Assembly (NCBI RefSeq): GCF_002198655.1
Contig: NZ_MWLN01000202.1
Span: 1-64,000, forward strand
Direction of reading: 5' to 3'
Length of the DNA stretch: 64,000 bases
Source: Kineosporia sp. A_224
Lineage (GTDB): Bacteria; Actinomycetota; Actinomycetes; Actinomycetales; Kineosporiaceae
Below the pieces are notes generated by a model. It worked only from the letters and a program-made list of their open reading frames with translations, had not been told where the DNA came from and did not search any database. This document shows positions 1-8,602 of the stretch, piece by piece; position 1 is the first letter of the stretch, and each line of letters starts with the position of its first letter. A program made the translations under genes and the position numbers.

Positions 1-58
1 TTGCGGGGTGGGCTCGCGGCTTCGCCGCATTGCGGGGTGGGCTCGCGGCTTCGCCGCA
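1..58. repeat. Two tandem copies of a 29-bp unit at the window edge
   Basis: Positions 1-29 and 30-58 are identical. Each unit ends in a small self-complementary segment (GCGGCTTCGCCGC), and a diverged third relative with the same GCGGCTTCGCCGC core follows at about 83-96. The array is cut by the window start, so its full copy number is unknown. No coding potential is evident. It lies downstream of ssrA. Confidence 0.75.
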
Positions 59-120
59 TTGCAGTTGGTTCTTCGGCCCTTCGCGGCTTCGCCGCGACGT
101 GGAGGTGGCGGGATCCGTCG

Positions 121-159
121 CGCATGCTCTGCGGCTCGTGCCTCGCCGCAGAGCATGCG
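121..159. terminator. 15-bp perfect hairpin downstream of ssrA
   Basis: Arms 121-135 and 145-159 are perfectly complementary with a 9-nt loop. It is the second of two strong hairpins beyond the tmRNA 3' end. There is no T-tract, which is common in high-GC actinobacteria. It could be a back-up terminator or a terminator for a gene left of the window. Confidence 0.5.
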
Positions 160-185
160 CTCCTCCCGATTCCCACGGGCTTCAT

Positions 186-242
186 GAAATGGGTCGAGGC
201 CCCTCGCACGGTGGTGCTGTGCGAGGGGCCTCGACCCATTTC
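186..242 (-). terminator. 24-bp perfect stem-loop abutting the tmRNA 3' end
   Basis: Arms 186-209 and 219-242 are perfectly complementary over 24 bp with a 9-nt loop. The arm nearest ssrA starts 2 nt beyond the predicted tmRNA 3' end at 244. Read in the ssrA direction it is the obvious transcription end signal. Its length and perfection are unusual, and it lacks a strong U-tract. Confidence 0.7.
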
Positions 243-243
243 G

Positions 244-610
244 TGGAGGTGGCGGGAATCGAACCCGCGTCCGTCGGCGGTGAACCAGGTCTTCTCCGGG
301 CGCAGCCTGCTACGGCTTTTCTCAGCCCCGGCGATCCAGCATGCATGTCGCCGAGCCGGGCTCAGTCACTGTTGGTGTCGCCGCAGATCCCGTGACCGGA
401 CCCTTGGCCAGTGGCCTTCTAGCTGACGCCAGCGACCGGGCCGAAGGCGTGCCCGGGCTGACGGACTATCACACTCGCTCAGGCGGCGAGGGCGTAGTCG
501 GCGCTGTTTGTGTTAGCACCTATTGGTTTGCGACGAGGTTTACGAGATCACGTCACCTTCTCGGCCCGCTTCTCCTGGAACGACGTCCAACGTCGAAACC
601 TGTCACCCCC
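244..610 (-). ncRNA. ssrA: Transfer-messenger RNA (tmRNA)
   Basis: tmRNA rescues stalled ribosomes with SmpB by adding a degradation tag. The 3' tRNA-like part (T-arm GGTTCGATTCC followed by CGCCACCTCC) pairs with the 5' end GGGGGTG to give a 7-bp acceptor stem that includes one G-U pair; the CCA end is not encoded. The internal reading frame at 517-482 encodes ANTNSADYALAA and ends with TGA at 481-479; DYALAA is the usual actinobacterial tag ending. About 367 nt is a normal length. A TACAGT -10-like element lies at 658-653 on the same strand (weak evidence). Its partner smpB is 2.8 kb away, separated by a GGDEF-EAL gene on the opposite strand. Confidence 0.96.
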
Positions 611-787
611 TGTGCAGTTGTCAACCACGGGCCCCGAAGGCCCCGCACCGACACTGTAGCCGCCGCGCCGGACAGGCCGCGACGTCCTCTCGGTCCAACA
701 GCCGGCGCCCGGCGCCTGTTCCCGGCGGCGCGCGGGGACGCCACGCGGGGCGATACCGTCCCGTGCCATGTCCGCAGTAGCCCGGAC

Positions 788-806
788 GGGTGATCCAGGA
801 TCACCC
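788..806. promoter_or_regulatory. 19-bp perfect palindrome upstream of the GGDEF-EAL gene
   Basis: GGGTGATCC-A-GGATCACCC: two 9-bp arms around a single central base. It lies between the ssrA 5' end and the PAS-GGDEF-EAL gene and overlaps the most upstream possible GTG start (790). The one-base centre suits a dimeric DNA-binding protein better than an RNA hairpin. No regulator can be named. Confidence 0.5.
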
Positions 807-828
807 GGGGCGGGCCGAGACCACACAT

Positions 829-3351
829 GTGACGACATCCGCCGCGCGCGACAGCCCCATGCCGCCGACGCCGCGCGCCGGTGACGCCGCCATGACCCCG
901 CGCACGGCCGCCGGCCGCGTGCCGGTCCCGCACGGCCCGGCAGGCCCCGGGACGAGGCCGTCCCGACCCGGCCCTGCCGCGCTCGACGACACCCGGGGCG
1001 ACGACGCCGCCCAGCTCGGCCTGCTCTTCGACCGGCTCGCGCAGGGCATGCTGCTGCTCTCGGCAGACGGCGTCGTCCTCGACGCCAACCCGACCGCCGC
1101 GGTTCTCCTCGACGTCCCCCGTGACGCGCTGCTCGGGTCGCACCCCCCGTTCGACCTGCCCGCCGACCCCCTCGGCCACCGCCGGCTCGTCCCGGTCACG
1201 ACGTCCGCCGGGCCCCGCTGGCTCTCCGCCGCGACCACCGCCGTGACCCCTCGGATGCACGCCGCCGCCGCGTCCGTCGTCACCCTCGTCGACGTCACCG
1301 AGGACGTCGCCGTCGCCGGTGACGCGTCCGAGGCGCAGCGCCACCTCGCCGTCGCCCGCAAGCTCACCGGGATCGCGATCTGGGAGTGGGACCTGCGCAA
1401 CGACACGATCCACTGGTCGCCGCAGATGTTCGCGCTCGTCGGTCTCGACCCGGGCACCCCCGTCGACCTCGACGCCTGGAGCACCTGGCTCGACCCGCAG
1501 GACCGGGAGCGCACCCGGCTCCAGGAGGAGGCGTGCCTCGCCGCCGGGGTCGGCTGGCGCAACGAGTTCCGGACGACGCCCCCCGACGGCCGGCCCCGGA
1601 CCCTGCGCGCCTGGACCGAACCGGTCCACGACGGCGAGGGGAACATCGTCGGCATCATCGGCGCGACCCTCGACGTCACCCAGGAGGCCGAGCACGTCGC
1701 CGTCCTCGAGCTGAGCCGGGAGAAGTTCCGCCTCGCCTTCGACGAGGCCCCGATCGGGATGGTCATGTTCGACGTCGCCCCGGACGGCACCCGGTCCGCG
1801 CACCGGATCAACCGGGCCATGAGCGACCTCCTCGGGCGTGACCTGCCGGAGCAGCCCACGGGGCTCGCGGCCGGGGTGATCCACCCCGAGGACCGCGCCG
1901 CCGTCGCGGCCTTCCTCGGCAGCCTCACCGGTCCCGCCCCGCAGAGCTCGCTCGAGGTCCGTGCCGTCCGCGACGACGGGCGCGACATCCCCGTGTGGGT
2001 GCACGCCGCGGTCGCCGACGTCCGCCGGGACGGCACGACCCGGGTGCTGCTCCACATCACCGACATGACCGCCAAGCGGGCGGCCGAGGAGGAGCTCCAG
2101 CGGCTCGCCCTGACGGACCCCGTCACCGGCCTCGGCAACCGGACCTGCCTGGAGCAGCAGCTCGAGCAGGCGCTCGCCGTCGCCTCGCCCGCGCACCCGG
2201 TCGGGCTGCTGCTCCTCGACCTCGACCGCTTCAAGGTCGTCAACGACTCCCTCGGCCACGTCGCCGGCGACGCCCTGCTCGTCGAGGTCGGCCGCCGCCT
2301 CGTCGGGCTCGCACCGAGCGGCGCGACCGTGTGCCGGCTCGGCGGCGACGAGTTCGCCGTCCTGCTCGACCCGGCCCCCGGGGACGCCGCCCTCCTCGTC
2401 GTCGCGACGAGCGTGCGGGAGCGGCTCTCCGAGCCCTTCGTGCTCGCGGACGGCGCGTCGCTCGTGACGACGGCGAGCGTCGGCGTCACCGGGTGCGCCG
2501 AGCCGGGCCGGTCCGTCGTCGACCTCTACCGGCAGGCCGACCTCGCGCTCTACCAGGCCAAGGACGCCGGCCGGGACCTGTGCGCCGTCTTCGACGACGC
2601 GCTGCGGGCCCGCGCGGACGCCCGGATCGAGTCCGAGCTCCGGCTGCGGACGGCGCTCGCGCACGACGGCGTCCGGCTGCACCTGCAGCCCGTCGTCGAC
2701 CTCGGCAGCCGGGACCAGGTCGCGGGTGAGGCCCTCGCCCGCCTCGAGCACCCGGAGCACGGGCTCATGCAGCCCGGCGAGTTCATCTCGGTCGCCGAGG
2801 ACACCGGCCTCGTCGTCGAGATCGACAGCCGGATCACCGAGCTCGCCGTCGCCTACCTCGCCCGGCCCGACGTCCCCGGGCACCTGCGCGTCGCCGTCAA
2901 CGTGTCGGCGCGCACGCTCGACGACCCGACCTACCTGCGACGGCTCTCGGCCGCGCTCGCGGCGCACGACGTCCCCGCCGACCGGGTGCTCGTCGAGCTC
3001 ACCGAGTCCAGCCTCCTCGACGCGACCGGGCGGCGGGCCCGCGAGGTGCGCCGGCTCAAGGACCTGGGCGTCCACGTCGGCCTCGACGACTTCGGCACCG
3101 GCTACTCGGCCCTGGCCTACCTCGACCGCTTCCCGCTGGACTTCCTGAAGATCGACCGGTCGTTCGTCAACCGGCTCGGCACGAGCGCCCGGGCGGACGC
3201 CGTCGTGTCCGCGATCGTGTCCCTCGCGCACGCGCACGGGCTCGTCGTCACCGCCGAGGGCGTGGAGACCGAGGAGCAGGCGGACGCCCTGCGCCGCTAC
3301 GGCTGCGACCGCGGCCAGGGCTGGCTGTTCGGCCGCCCGCAGCCGATCTGA
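829..3351 (+). CDS. PAS-PAS-PAS-GGDEF-EAL cyclic-di-GMP turnover protein
   Basis: Predicted soluble bifunctional signalling protein of about 840 aa. Three PAS-like sensor segments (about residues 60-130, 170-285 and 297-413) precede a GGDEF domain (about 427-590) and an EAL domain (about 604-838). The diguanylate cyclase signature LGGDEF is intact near residue 504, but no RxxD inhibitory site precedes it. The EAL domain keeps EALAR, NVSAR, ELTES, DDFGTGYS, LKID and AEGVE, so phosphodiesterase activity is also plausible. No membrane segment or signal peptide is seen. The start is uncertain: GTG 790 lies inside a palindrome, GTG 829 is used here, and ATG 859 is also possible. It is divergent from ssrA and convergent with smpB. 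What the PAS domains sense is unknown. Confidence 0.9.
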   Translation: MTTSAARDSPMPPTPRAGDAAMTPRTAAGRVPVPHGPAGPGTRPSRPGPAALDDTRGDDAAQLGLLFDRLAQGMLLLSADGVVLDANPTAAVLLDVPRDALLGSHPPFDLPADPLGHRRLVPVTTSAGPRWLSAATTAVTPRMHAAAASVVTLVDVTEDVAVAGDASEAQRHLAVARKLTGIAIWEWDLRNDTIHWSPQMFALVGLDPGTPVDLDAWSTWLDPQDRERTRLQEEACLAAGVGWRNEFRTTPPDGRPRTLRAWTEPVHDGEGNIVGIIGATLDVTQEAEHVAVLELSREKFRLAFDEAPIGMVMFDVAPDGTRSAHRINRAMSDLLGRDLPEQPTGLAAGVIHPEDRAAVAAFLGSLTGPAPQSSLEVRAVRDDGRDIPVWVHAAVADVRRDGTTRVLLHITDMTAKRAAEEELQRLALTDPVTGLGNRTCLEQQLEQALAVASPAHPVGLLLLDLDRFKVVNDSLGHVAGDALLVEVGRRLVGLAPSGATVCRLGGDEFAVLLDPAPGDAALLVVATSVRERLSEPFVLADGASLVTTASVGVTGCAEPGRSVVDLYRQADLALYQAKDAGRDLCAVFDDALRARADARIESELRLRTALAHDGVRLHLQPVVDLGSRDQVAGEALARLEHPEHGLMQPGEFISVAEDTGLVVEIDSRITELAVAYLARPDVPGHLRVAVNVSARTLDDPTYLRRLSAALAAHDVPADRVLVELTESSLLDATGRRAREVRRLKDLGVHVGLDDFGTGYSALAYLDRFPLDFLKIDRSFVNRLGTSARADAVVSAIVSLAHAHGLVVTAEGVETEEQADALRRYGCDRGQGWLFGRPQPI

Positions 3352-3374
3352 CGAACGAACCCCCGGGAGCGGGG

Positions 3375-3893
3375 TCAGCGGTCGGCGCGCGTCGACATCG
3401 CGCGGTCGGCCTCGCGGCGGTCCTGACGCTCGCGGAGCGTCTGCCGCTTGTCGTACTCCTTCTTGCCCCGGGCCAGGGCGATCTCGACCTTGGCCCGGCC
3501 GTTGAGGAAGTACAGCTGCAGCGGGATGAGCGTGAAGCCCTTCTCCTTGGACTGCGAGGCGAGCTTGTCGATCTCGAGGCGGTGGAGCAGGAGCTTGCGC
3601 TTGCGGCGCGGCGCGTGGTTGGTCCACGTGCCCTGCGCGTACTCGGGGATGTGCACGCCCTCGAGCCAGATCTCGCCGTTGTCGACCGACGCGTACCCGT
3701 CGACGAGGGACGCCCGCCCGGCGCGCAGCGCCTTGACCTCGGTCCCCATGAGGACGATGCCCGCCTCGTAGGTGTCGTCGATGTGGTAGTCGTGCCGGGC
3801 CTTGCGGTTGCTCGCCACGAGGACGCGCCCCGCGCCGTCCTTGATGCTCGCCTTCTTGGCCTTGCGGGCCTTCTGGTCTGCTGCCCTGCCCAC
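3375..3893 (-). CDS. smpB: SsrA-binding protein SmpB
   Basis: A 172-aa protein that binds tmRNA and delivers it to stalled ribosomes. It has the family order: an N-terminal core beginning [12 protein letters not shown], then [17 protein letters not shown]-type segment [23 protein letters not shown] and the basic C-terminal tail (not more than normal length). The N-terminus carries a lysine-rich extension (about residues 1-20). The start is GTG at 3893, preceded by GGAGGG. It is downstream of the M23 gene but separated from it by a hairpin at 3972-3996. The tmRNA partner ssrA is further downstream on the same strand. Confidence 0.97.
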   Translation of the reverse strand: MGRAADQKARKAKKASIKDGAGRVLVASNRKARHDYHIDDTYEAGIVLMGTEVKALRAGRASLVDGYASVDNGEIWLEGVHIPEYAQGTWTNHAPRRKRKLLLHRLEIDKLASQSKEKGFTLIPLQLYFLNGRAKVEIALARGKKEYDKRQTLRERQDRREADRAMSTRADR

Positions 3894-3971
3894 GGCTGCG
3901 CCCTCCCTCCGGCGTCACGCGGCCCGCGCGGTACGGGCCGACGGACGAGTCTACGAGCCGGGCGCCGTCCA

Positions 3972-3996
3972 CGTCGTCCGGGATTCCCGGACGACG
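3972..3996 (-). terminator. 11-bp hairpin after the M23 peptidase gene
   Basis: Arms 3972-3982 and 3986-3996 are perfectly complementary (CGTCGTCCGGG and its complement) with a 3-nt loop. It begins 13 nt after the M23 stop codon. It probably ends or attenuates the ftsEX-M23 transcript before smpB. Confidence 0.6.
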
Positions 3997-4008
3997 CGGC
4001 CCCGCGGC

Positions 4009-5412
4009 TCAGAGCCAGCGCATCGGGTTGACCCGGGAGCCGTTCTGGTAGACCTCGAAGTGCAGGTGGCAGCCCGTCGACAGACCGGTCGTGCCCGTGA
4101 GGCCGATGACCTGCCCGCGCCGGACCCGGCCGCTGTGGACGTAGATCCGCGACAGGTGGTTCATCGAGGACGAGAGGTCGACGCCGCGGACGTACCCGTG
4201 GTCGACGACGATCTGGTTGCCGAAGCCGCCCGCCCAGCCGGCCCGGACGATCGTGCCGTCCGCCGGCGCACGCAGCGGGGTGCCGCACGCGGCACCGAAG
4301 TCGGTGCCGCCGTGCAGGCGCCAGTAGTGCAGGATCGGGTGGTAGCGCATGCCGTAGCCGGAGGTCACCCGGGCGTTGACCGGGTACGACAGGTACCCGC
4401 CGCGGTTGGTCTGCGACCCGCCGGACCCGGCGCTCGTGCCGCCGCCCGAGCCGCCTCGCGAGCTGCCGCCGGAGCTGCCCCCGGACTTGCCCCGGTCCCG
4501 CCGCTCACGGGCCTCGCGGGCCTCGCGCTCCTTGCGGGCCTTCTCGGCACGGGCGCGCAGGATCTTCTCGAGCTGGTCCTGCTCGGACTGGGCCTTCGCG
4601 AGGCGGGCCTTCTCCTGCGCCTGCTTGTCCTTGATGACCCCGAGCGCCGCGGTCTGCGCGTCGACGAGGCGGGTCTGCTCGGCCTCGGCCGCGGCGGCCC
4701 GGGACTGCGCCGCCTCCCGCTCCACGACGACCTGCGCCGCGAGCTTCTTGAGCTCGGCGGTACGGGCCCGCAGCGCGGTGAGCTTCGCCGTCCGCGCCCG
4801 CATCTCCGACCGGGCGACGACGAGCCGGTCGACCTCGCTGTTCTCGCTGCGCATGACGGCCCCGGCGACGGCCATCCGCTCGGCGAACTGGTCCGGGCTG
4901 TCGGCCTGGAGAGCGATCGAGAGGCCGGTCATCCCGGAACCCGAGTACGCCTCGCGGGCCAGGCGCCCGAGCTGGGCCCGGGTCTGCGCCTCGGCCTTCG
5001 CCTGCTCGTCGAGCGCCTTGACGGCCTTGGCCTCCTCCTCGCGGGCGACGGCCAGCTCGGTCGCCAGCTCGGCGTCCCACCTCTCGGCCGCGGCCAGCGC
5101 GGCCTGGGCCGCCGCGAGCTCGGCCCGCACGGTGACCAGGCCCGCCTCGGACCGCTTGAGGGCGACCGCGGCGTCGACGAGGTCGGCGGAGGTGCCCTCG
5201 AGGGTCTCCCGGATGTCGTCGATCTGCTTGTCGAGGTCGTTCTTGCGCTCGGTGACGCGGTCCGACCTGGCCGGACCGCCCGCGGCGGCCACGGCCGGTG
5301 CGGCCGCTCCGGCCGGGGCGGCCGACGCGGTCGAGGACGTCAGACCCGTGACGACCAGGGACGTCGCGGCGAGCACGACGACAGCACGCAGCCCGGTCGG
5401 GCGCATGGGCAC
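4009..5412 (-). CDS. Secreted coiled-coil M23 peptidase (murein hydrolase/activator)
   Basis: A 467-aa exported protein. A signal peptide (about residues 1-32, ending ASA) is followed by a long Ala/Glu/Arg-rich coiled coil (about 45-300), a Gly/Ser-rich linker, and a C-terminal M23 domain. The zinc and catalytic residues look intact: HGGTDF near residue 367 and HLHFEV near 448. The architecture matches EnvC/RipC-type proteins. In E. coli and mycobacteria such proteins are controlled by FtsEX, whose genes lie directly upstream here (97 bp). It probably cleaves, or activates cleavage of, septal peptidoglycan. The start ATG at 5412 is preceded by GGAGGAG-like bases and a clear signal peptide. 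Confidence 0.92.
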   Translation of the reverse strand: MPMRPTGLRAVVVLAATSLVVTGLTSSTASAAPAGAAAPAVAAAGGPARSDRVTERKNDLDKQIDDIRETLEGTSADLVDAAVALKRSEAGLVTVRAELAAAQAALAAAERWDAELATELAVAREEEAKAVKALDEQAKAEAQTRAQLGRLAREAYSGSGMTGLSIALQADSPDQFAERMAVAGAVMRSENSEVDRLVVARSEMRARTAKLTALRARTAELKKLAAQVVVEREAAQSRAAAAEAEQTRLVDAQTAALGVIKDKQAQEKARLAKAQSEQDQLEKILRARAEKARKEREAREARERRDRGKSGGSSGGSSRGGSGGGTSAGSGGSQTNRGGYLSYPVNARVTSGYGMRYHPILHYWRLHGGTDFGAACGTPLRAPADGTIVRAGWAGGFGNQIVVDHGYVRGVDLSSSMNHLSRIYVHSGRVRRGQVIGLTGTTGLSTGCHLHFEVYQNGSRVNPMRWL

Positions 5413-5486
5413 TCCTCCACCGGCGTCCGCGAACGACGCCGCACACCTCGCCGTCCGACGTGGTGCTGGGGAAGTCGCCGTCGGGC

Positions 5487-5511
5487 AAGTCTCGACAACT
5501 TGTCGAGACTT
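5487..5511. promoter_or_regulatory. 25-bp perfect palindrome across the ftsX stop codon
   Basis: Two 12-bp arms (5487-5498 and 5500-5511; AAGTCTCGACAA and its complement) around one central base. It overlaps the ftsX TAA stop and lies 75 bp upstream of the M23 start. It is less GC-rich than its surroundings. It could be an operator for the M23 gene or a compact terminator of ftsEX. The single-base centre favours protein binding. Confidence 0.55.
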
Positions 5512-6427
5512 ACACCTTGAGGTATCGCCGCAGCGAGAGGAACGACGACACGCCAGCGATCAGCAAACCGACCACGAAAAGGAAGGGGACGATCGACAGC
5601 GCGTCGCCGACGGTGACGTAGTTCTCGACGAACCGCAGCGAGTTCTTCAACCAGCCCTGCACCGCGAAGTGCGTGAACGCGACGAGCACGCCCGAGGCGA
5701 GGACGGCACCCAGGAAGGCCGCGATCATCCCCTCGAGGACGAACGGCAGCTGGATGACGAGGTTCGAGGCGCCGACGAGCCGCATGATGCCGGTCTCCCG
5801 GCGCCGGGTGAACGCCGTGAGCCGGATCGTCGTCGCCACGAGCAGGACCGTGCAGAGCAGGGTCAGGCCGGCGACGAACCAGGCACCCCACTTGAGGCCG
5901 TTGAGGAGGGCGAAGAGCCGGTCGAGGAGCTGGTTCTGGTCCTGCACCCGTTCGACGCCGGGCTTGTCCCGGAAGGCGTCCGAGACGACCTGGTACTGCT
6001 GCGGGTCCTTGAGCTTGACCCGGAAGGACTCGGGGAGCTGGTCCGCGACGACGTTGTCCGCGAGGACGCTGCCCTTGAACTGCTCCTTGAAGTGCGCGTA
6101 CGCCTCTTCCTTCGACTCGTAGTACACGGTGTCGATGTAGGGCTTGAGCGCAGGCGAGCCGAGGTCGGCGCGGATGGCGGCGGTCTGGTCCTGGGTGACC
6201 TCGCCGTCGGCGCAGCTCGTCGAGTCGGAGTCCTTGCCGCACAGGAAGATCGAGACCTGGACCCGGTCGTACCAGTAGCTCTTCATCGCCGAGACCTGCT
6301 TCTGGGCGAGGATCCCGACGCCGAGCAGCAGGAGCGACACGGTCGTCACGAGGATGACCGAGATCGTCATGGACAGGTTGCGCCGCAGGCCGATCCCGAT
6401 CTCGGACAGCATGAACTGGAACCGCAT
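5510..6427 (-). CDS. ftsX: Cell division ABC transporter permease FtsX
   Basis: A 305-aa membrane protein that pairs with FtsE to transmit ATP-driven signals to periplasmic or cell-wall hydrolases. It has a cytoplasmic N-terminus (MRFQFMLSEIGIGLRRN), TM1 at about 20-42, a large extracellular loop with a cysteine pair (LCGKDSDSTSC), and three more membrane segments near 175-200, 225-250 and 275-297. The family motif RRRETGIMRLVGAS precedes TM3. It starts 16 bp after ftsE. The stop codon lies within the 25-bp palindrome. Confidence 0.97.
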   Translation of the reverse strand: MRFQFMLSEIGIGLRRNLSMTISVILVTTVSLLLLGVGILAQKQVSAMKSYWYDRVQVSIFLCGKDSDSTSCADGEVTQDQTAAIRADLGSPALKPYIDTVYYESKEEAYAHFKEQFKGSVLADNVVADQLPESFRVKLKDPQQYQVVSDAFRDKPGVERVQDQNQLLDRLFALLNGLKWGAWFVAGLTLLCTVLLVATTIRLTAFTRRRETGIMRLVGASNLVIQLPFVLEGMIAAFLGAVLASGVLVAFTHFAVQGWLKNSLRFVENYVTVGDALSIVPFLFVVGLLIAGVSSFLSLRRYLKV

Positions 6428-6443
6428 GGTCTGTTCGCCTCTC

Positions 6444-7133
<690 letters not shown>

Positions 7134-7468
7134 GGAAGGTCGTCCTCGGCCGGTCTCGGGGTCAGGTCCGTCGTCACGGAACGTATCCGCAGCGACACTG
7201 TGTAGCAGGCGTACGTCGTCCGGCCTGATCAACTCTATGCACACGGAGCGGGCCGGGCGGTCCGCCACGCACGCGGCGGACCGGGGTCCAGTGTCACACG
7301 CCCGTAAAACCAGTTGCGCGCACCGGGCCGCGCGCGTCACGCTCACGACGTCCGCGTCGAGGACAACCGCGCCCTCCCCCGGGTGCGCACCGATCGGAAG
7401 GAGACACGTCATGGCGCCTGTCAAGGGCTGTGCCCTGCCCCTGTCCTTCCGACCGAGGAGTTCCTCCG
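7134..7468. other. Divergent promoter region between ftsE and the RIO kinase gene
   Basis: No gene is recognised. An 8-bp hairpin (arms 7259-7266 and 7275-7282, GGTCCGCC and complement) sits in what would be the ftsE 5' leader, about 125 bp before the ftsE start. Possible promoter hexamers are too weak to name. Confidence 0.5.
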
Positions 7469-8503
7469 TTGACCACGTACGACCTCTCGCACGACCTGGA
7501 CGACCTGTCCGACGACCCGTCTGACGACGGCAGCCACATCCCCGCGCGCCGCAGGCGCGCCGGCAAGAACGGACGCCGGGTCACGGCGTCCGACCTCGAA
7601 GGCCCGGCCCCGGGCGAGCCGCCGGGGCGCGGCCGCCCGGACGACCGATCCGACGGCTTCGACGACCCGTCCGGGCTCCCACCGGACGGGCTCACCGAGG
7701 ACGACCTGCCGGACGGCGTCACGTACTCCTCGTGGTTCGGGTCCGAGCACGGCCCCACGCCACGCCCGGAGTGGGTCATCACCGACCACAACGCGCTCGA
7801 CGTCGAGCGGGGCGTCGTCAAGACGGGCAAGGAGGCCGACGTCCACCTCGTGGAGCGCTGGCTGCCCGGCACGGACGCCGTGACCCTGCTCGCCGCCAAG
7901 CGCTACCGGTCGAACGAGCACCGCCAGTTCCACCGCGACGCCGGCTACCTCGAGGGCCGCCGGGTGCGCCGGTCCCGCGAGATGCGGGCGATGCAGCGGC
8001 GCACCGAGTTCGGCCGCGAGGTCATCGCCGGGCAGTGGGCGCGCGCCGAGTTCGGCGCCCTCTCCCGGCTGTGGTCGATCGGCTTCGCCGGCGGCCGCGC
8101 GCTCGTGCCCTACCCGGTGCAGCTCGACGGCACCGAGATCCTCATGGAGTTCATGGGGACGCCGGACGGCGTGGCCGCACCCCGGCTCGCCGCCCTGCGG
8201 CCGGACGTGGCGCTGCTCGCCGACCTCTGGGAGCAGATGCTCGACGCGCTCGGGACGCTGGCGCTCGCTGGGTACGCGCACGGCGACCTGTCGGCGTACA
8301 ACCTGCTCGTCCACGAGGAGCGGCTCGTCCTCATCGACCTGCCGCAGGTCGTGGACGTCGTGGGCAACCCGCAGGGCCCGGCGTTCCTCGCCCGTGACGT
8401 GCAGAACGTCGCGACGTGGTTCGTCGGCCACGGGCTGCCGGAGCACCTCGCGGACGTCGGGGAGATCACCGCGCGGCTGCTCGGCGACGCCGGGCTGCGC
8501 TGA
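7469..8503 (+). CDS. RIO1-family atypical serine protein kinase
   Basis: About 344 aa. An acidic, Asp/Ser-rich N-terminus (about residues 1-110) precedes a RIO kinase domain. Visible features are the nucleotide loop [10 protein letters not shown], the catalytic loop [11 protein letters not shown] and the metal-binding segment [11 protein letters not shown] kinases in archaea and eukaryotes act in small-subunit ribosome maturation; the role of bacterial members is unclear. The TTG start at 7469 was chosen because GAGGAG lies 8 nt upstream (7455-7460); an in-frame ATG at 7430 lacks such a site. The gene is divergent from ftsE and convergent with the AIM24 gene, with a strong terminator between. 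Confidence 0.88.
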   Translation: MTTYDLSHDLDDLSDDPSDDGSHIPARRRRAGKNGRRVTASDLEGPAPGEPPGRGRPDDRSDGFDDPSGLPPDGLTEDDLPDGVTYSSWFGSEHGPTPRPEWVITDHNALDVERGVVKTGKEADVHLVERWLPGTDAVTLLAAKRYRSNEHRQFHRDAGYLEGRRVRRSREMRAMQRRTEFGREVIAGQWARAEFGALSRLWSIGFAGGRALVPYPVQLDGTEILMEFMGTPDGVAAPRLAALRPDVALLADLWEQMLDALGTLALAGYAHGDLSAYNLLVHEERLVLIDLPQVVDVVGNPQGPAFLARDVQNVATWFVGHGLPEHLADVGEITARLLGDAGLR

Positions 8504-8533
8504 CCGGGCAAGAGCCCCGCGTCGCCGGGCACG

Positions 8534-8575
8534 ACGGACGGCGACCGGCAGCAGGTGCTGCCGGTCGCCGTCCGT
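8534..8575. terminator. Bidirectional terminator between RIO kinase and AIM24 genes
   Basis: A 19-bp perfect stem with a 4-nt loop lies between two convergent genes. It starts about 30 bp after the RIO kinase stop and ends 27 bp from the AIM24-family stop. Confidence 0.75.
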
Positions 8576-8602
8576 GCTGCGCCGTGCGGGCCGTGCGGAG
8601 GG

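Noticed and set aside
1-426. Protein-coding gene at the left edge
   Set aside because: The frame runs through the hairpins and antisense to the tmRNA 3' domain, so it is not a real gene.
553-3972. A 1,139-codon open frame on the minus strand opposite the GGDEF-EAL gene
   Set aside because: It is an antisense shadow caused by the high third-position GC; its translation is Arg/Gly/Pro-rich without domains, while the plus strand encodes clear PAS, GGDEF and EAL domains.
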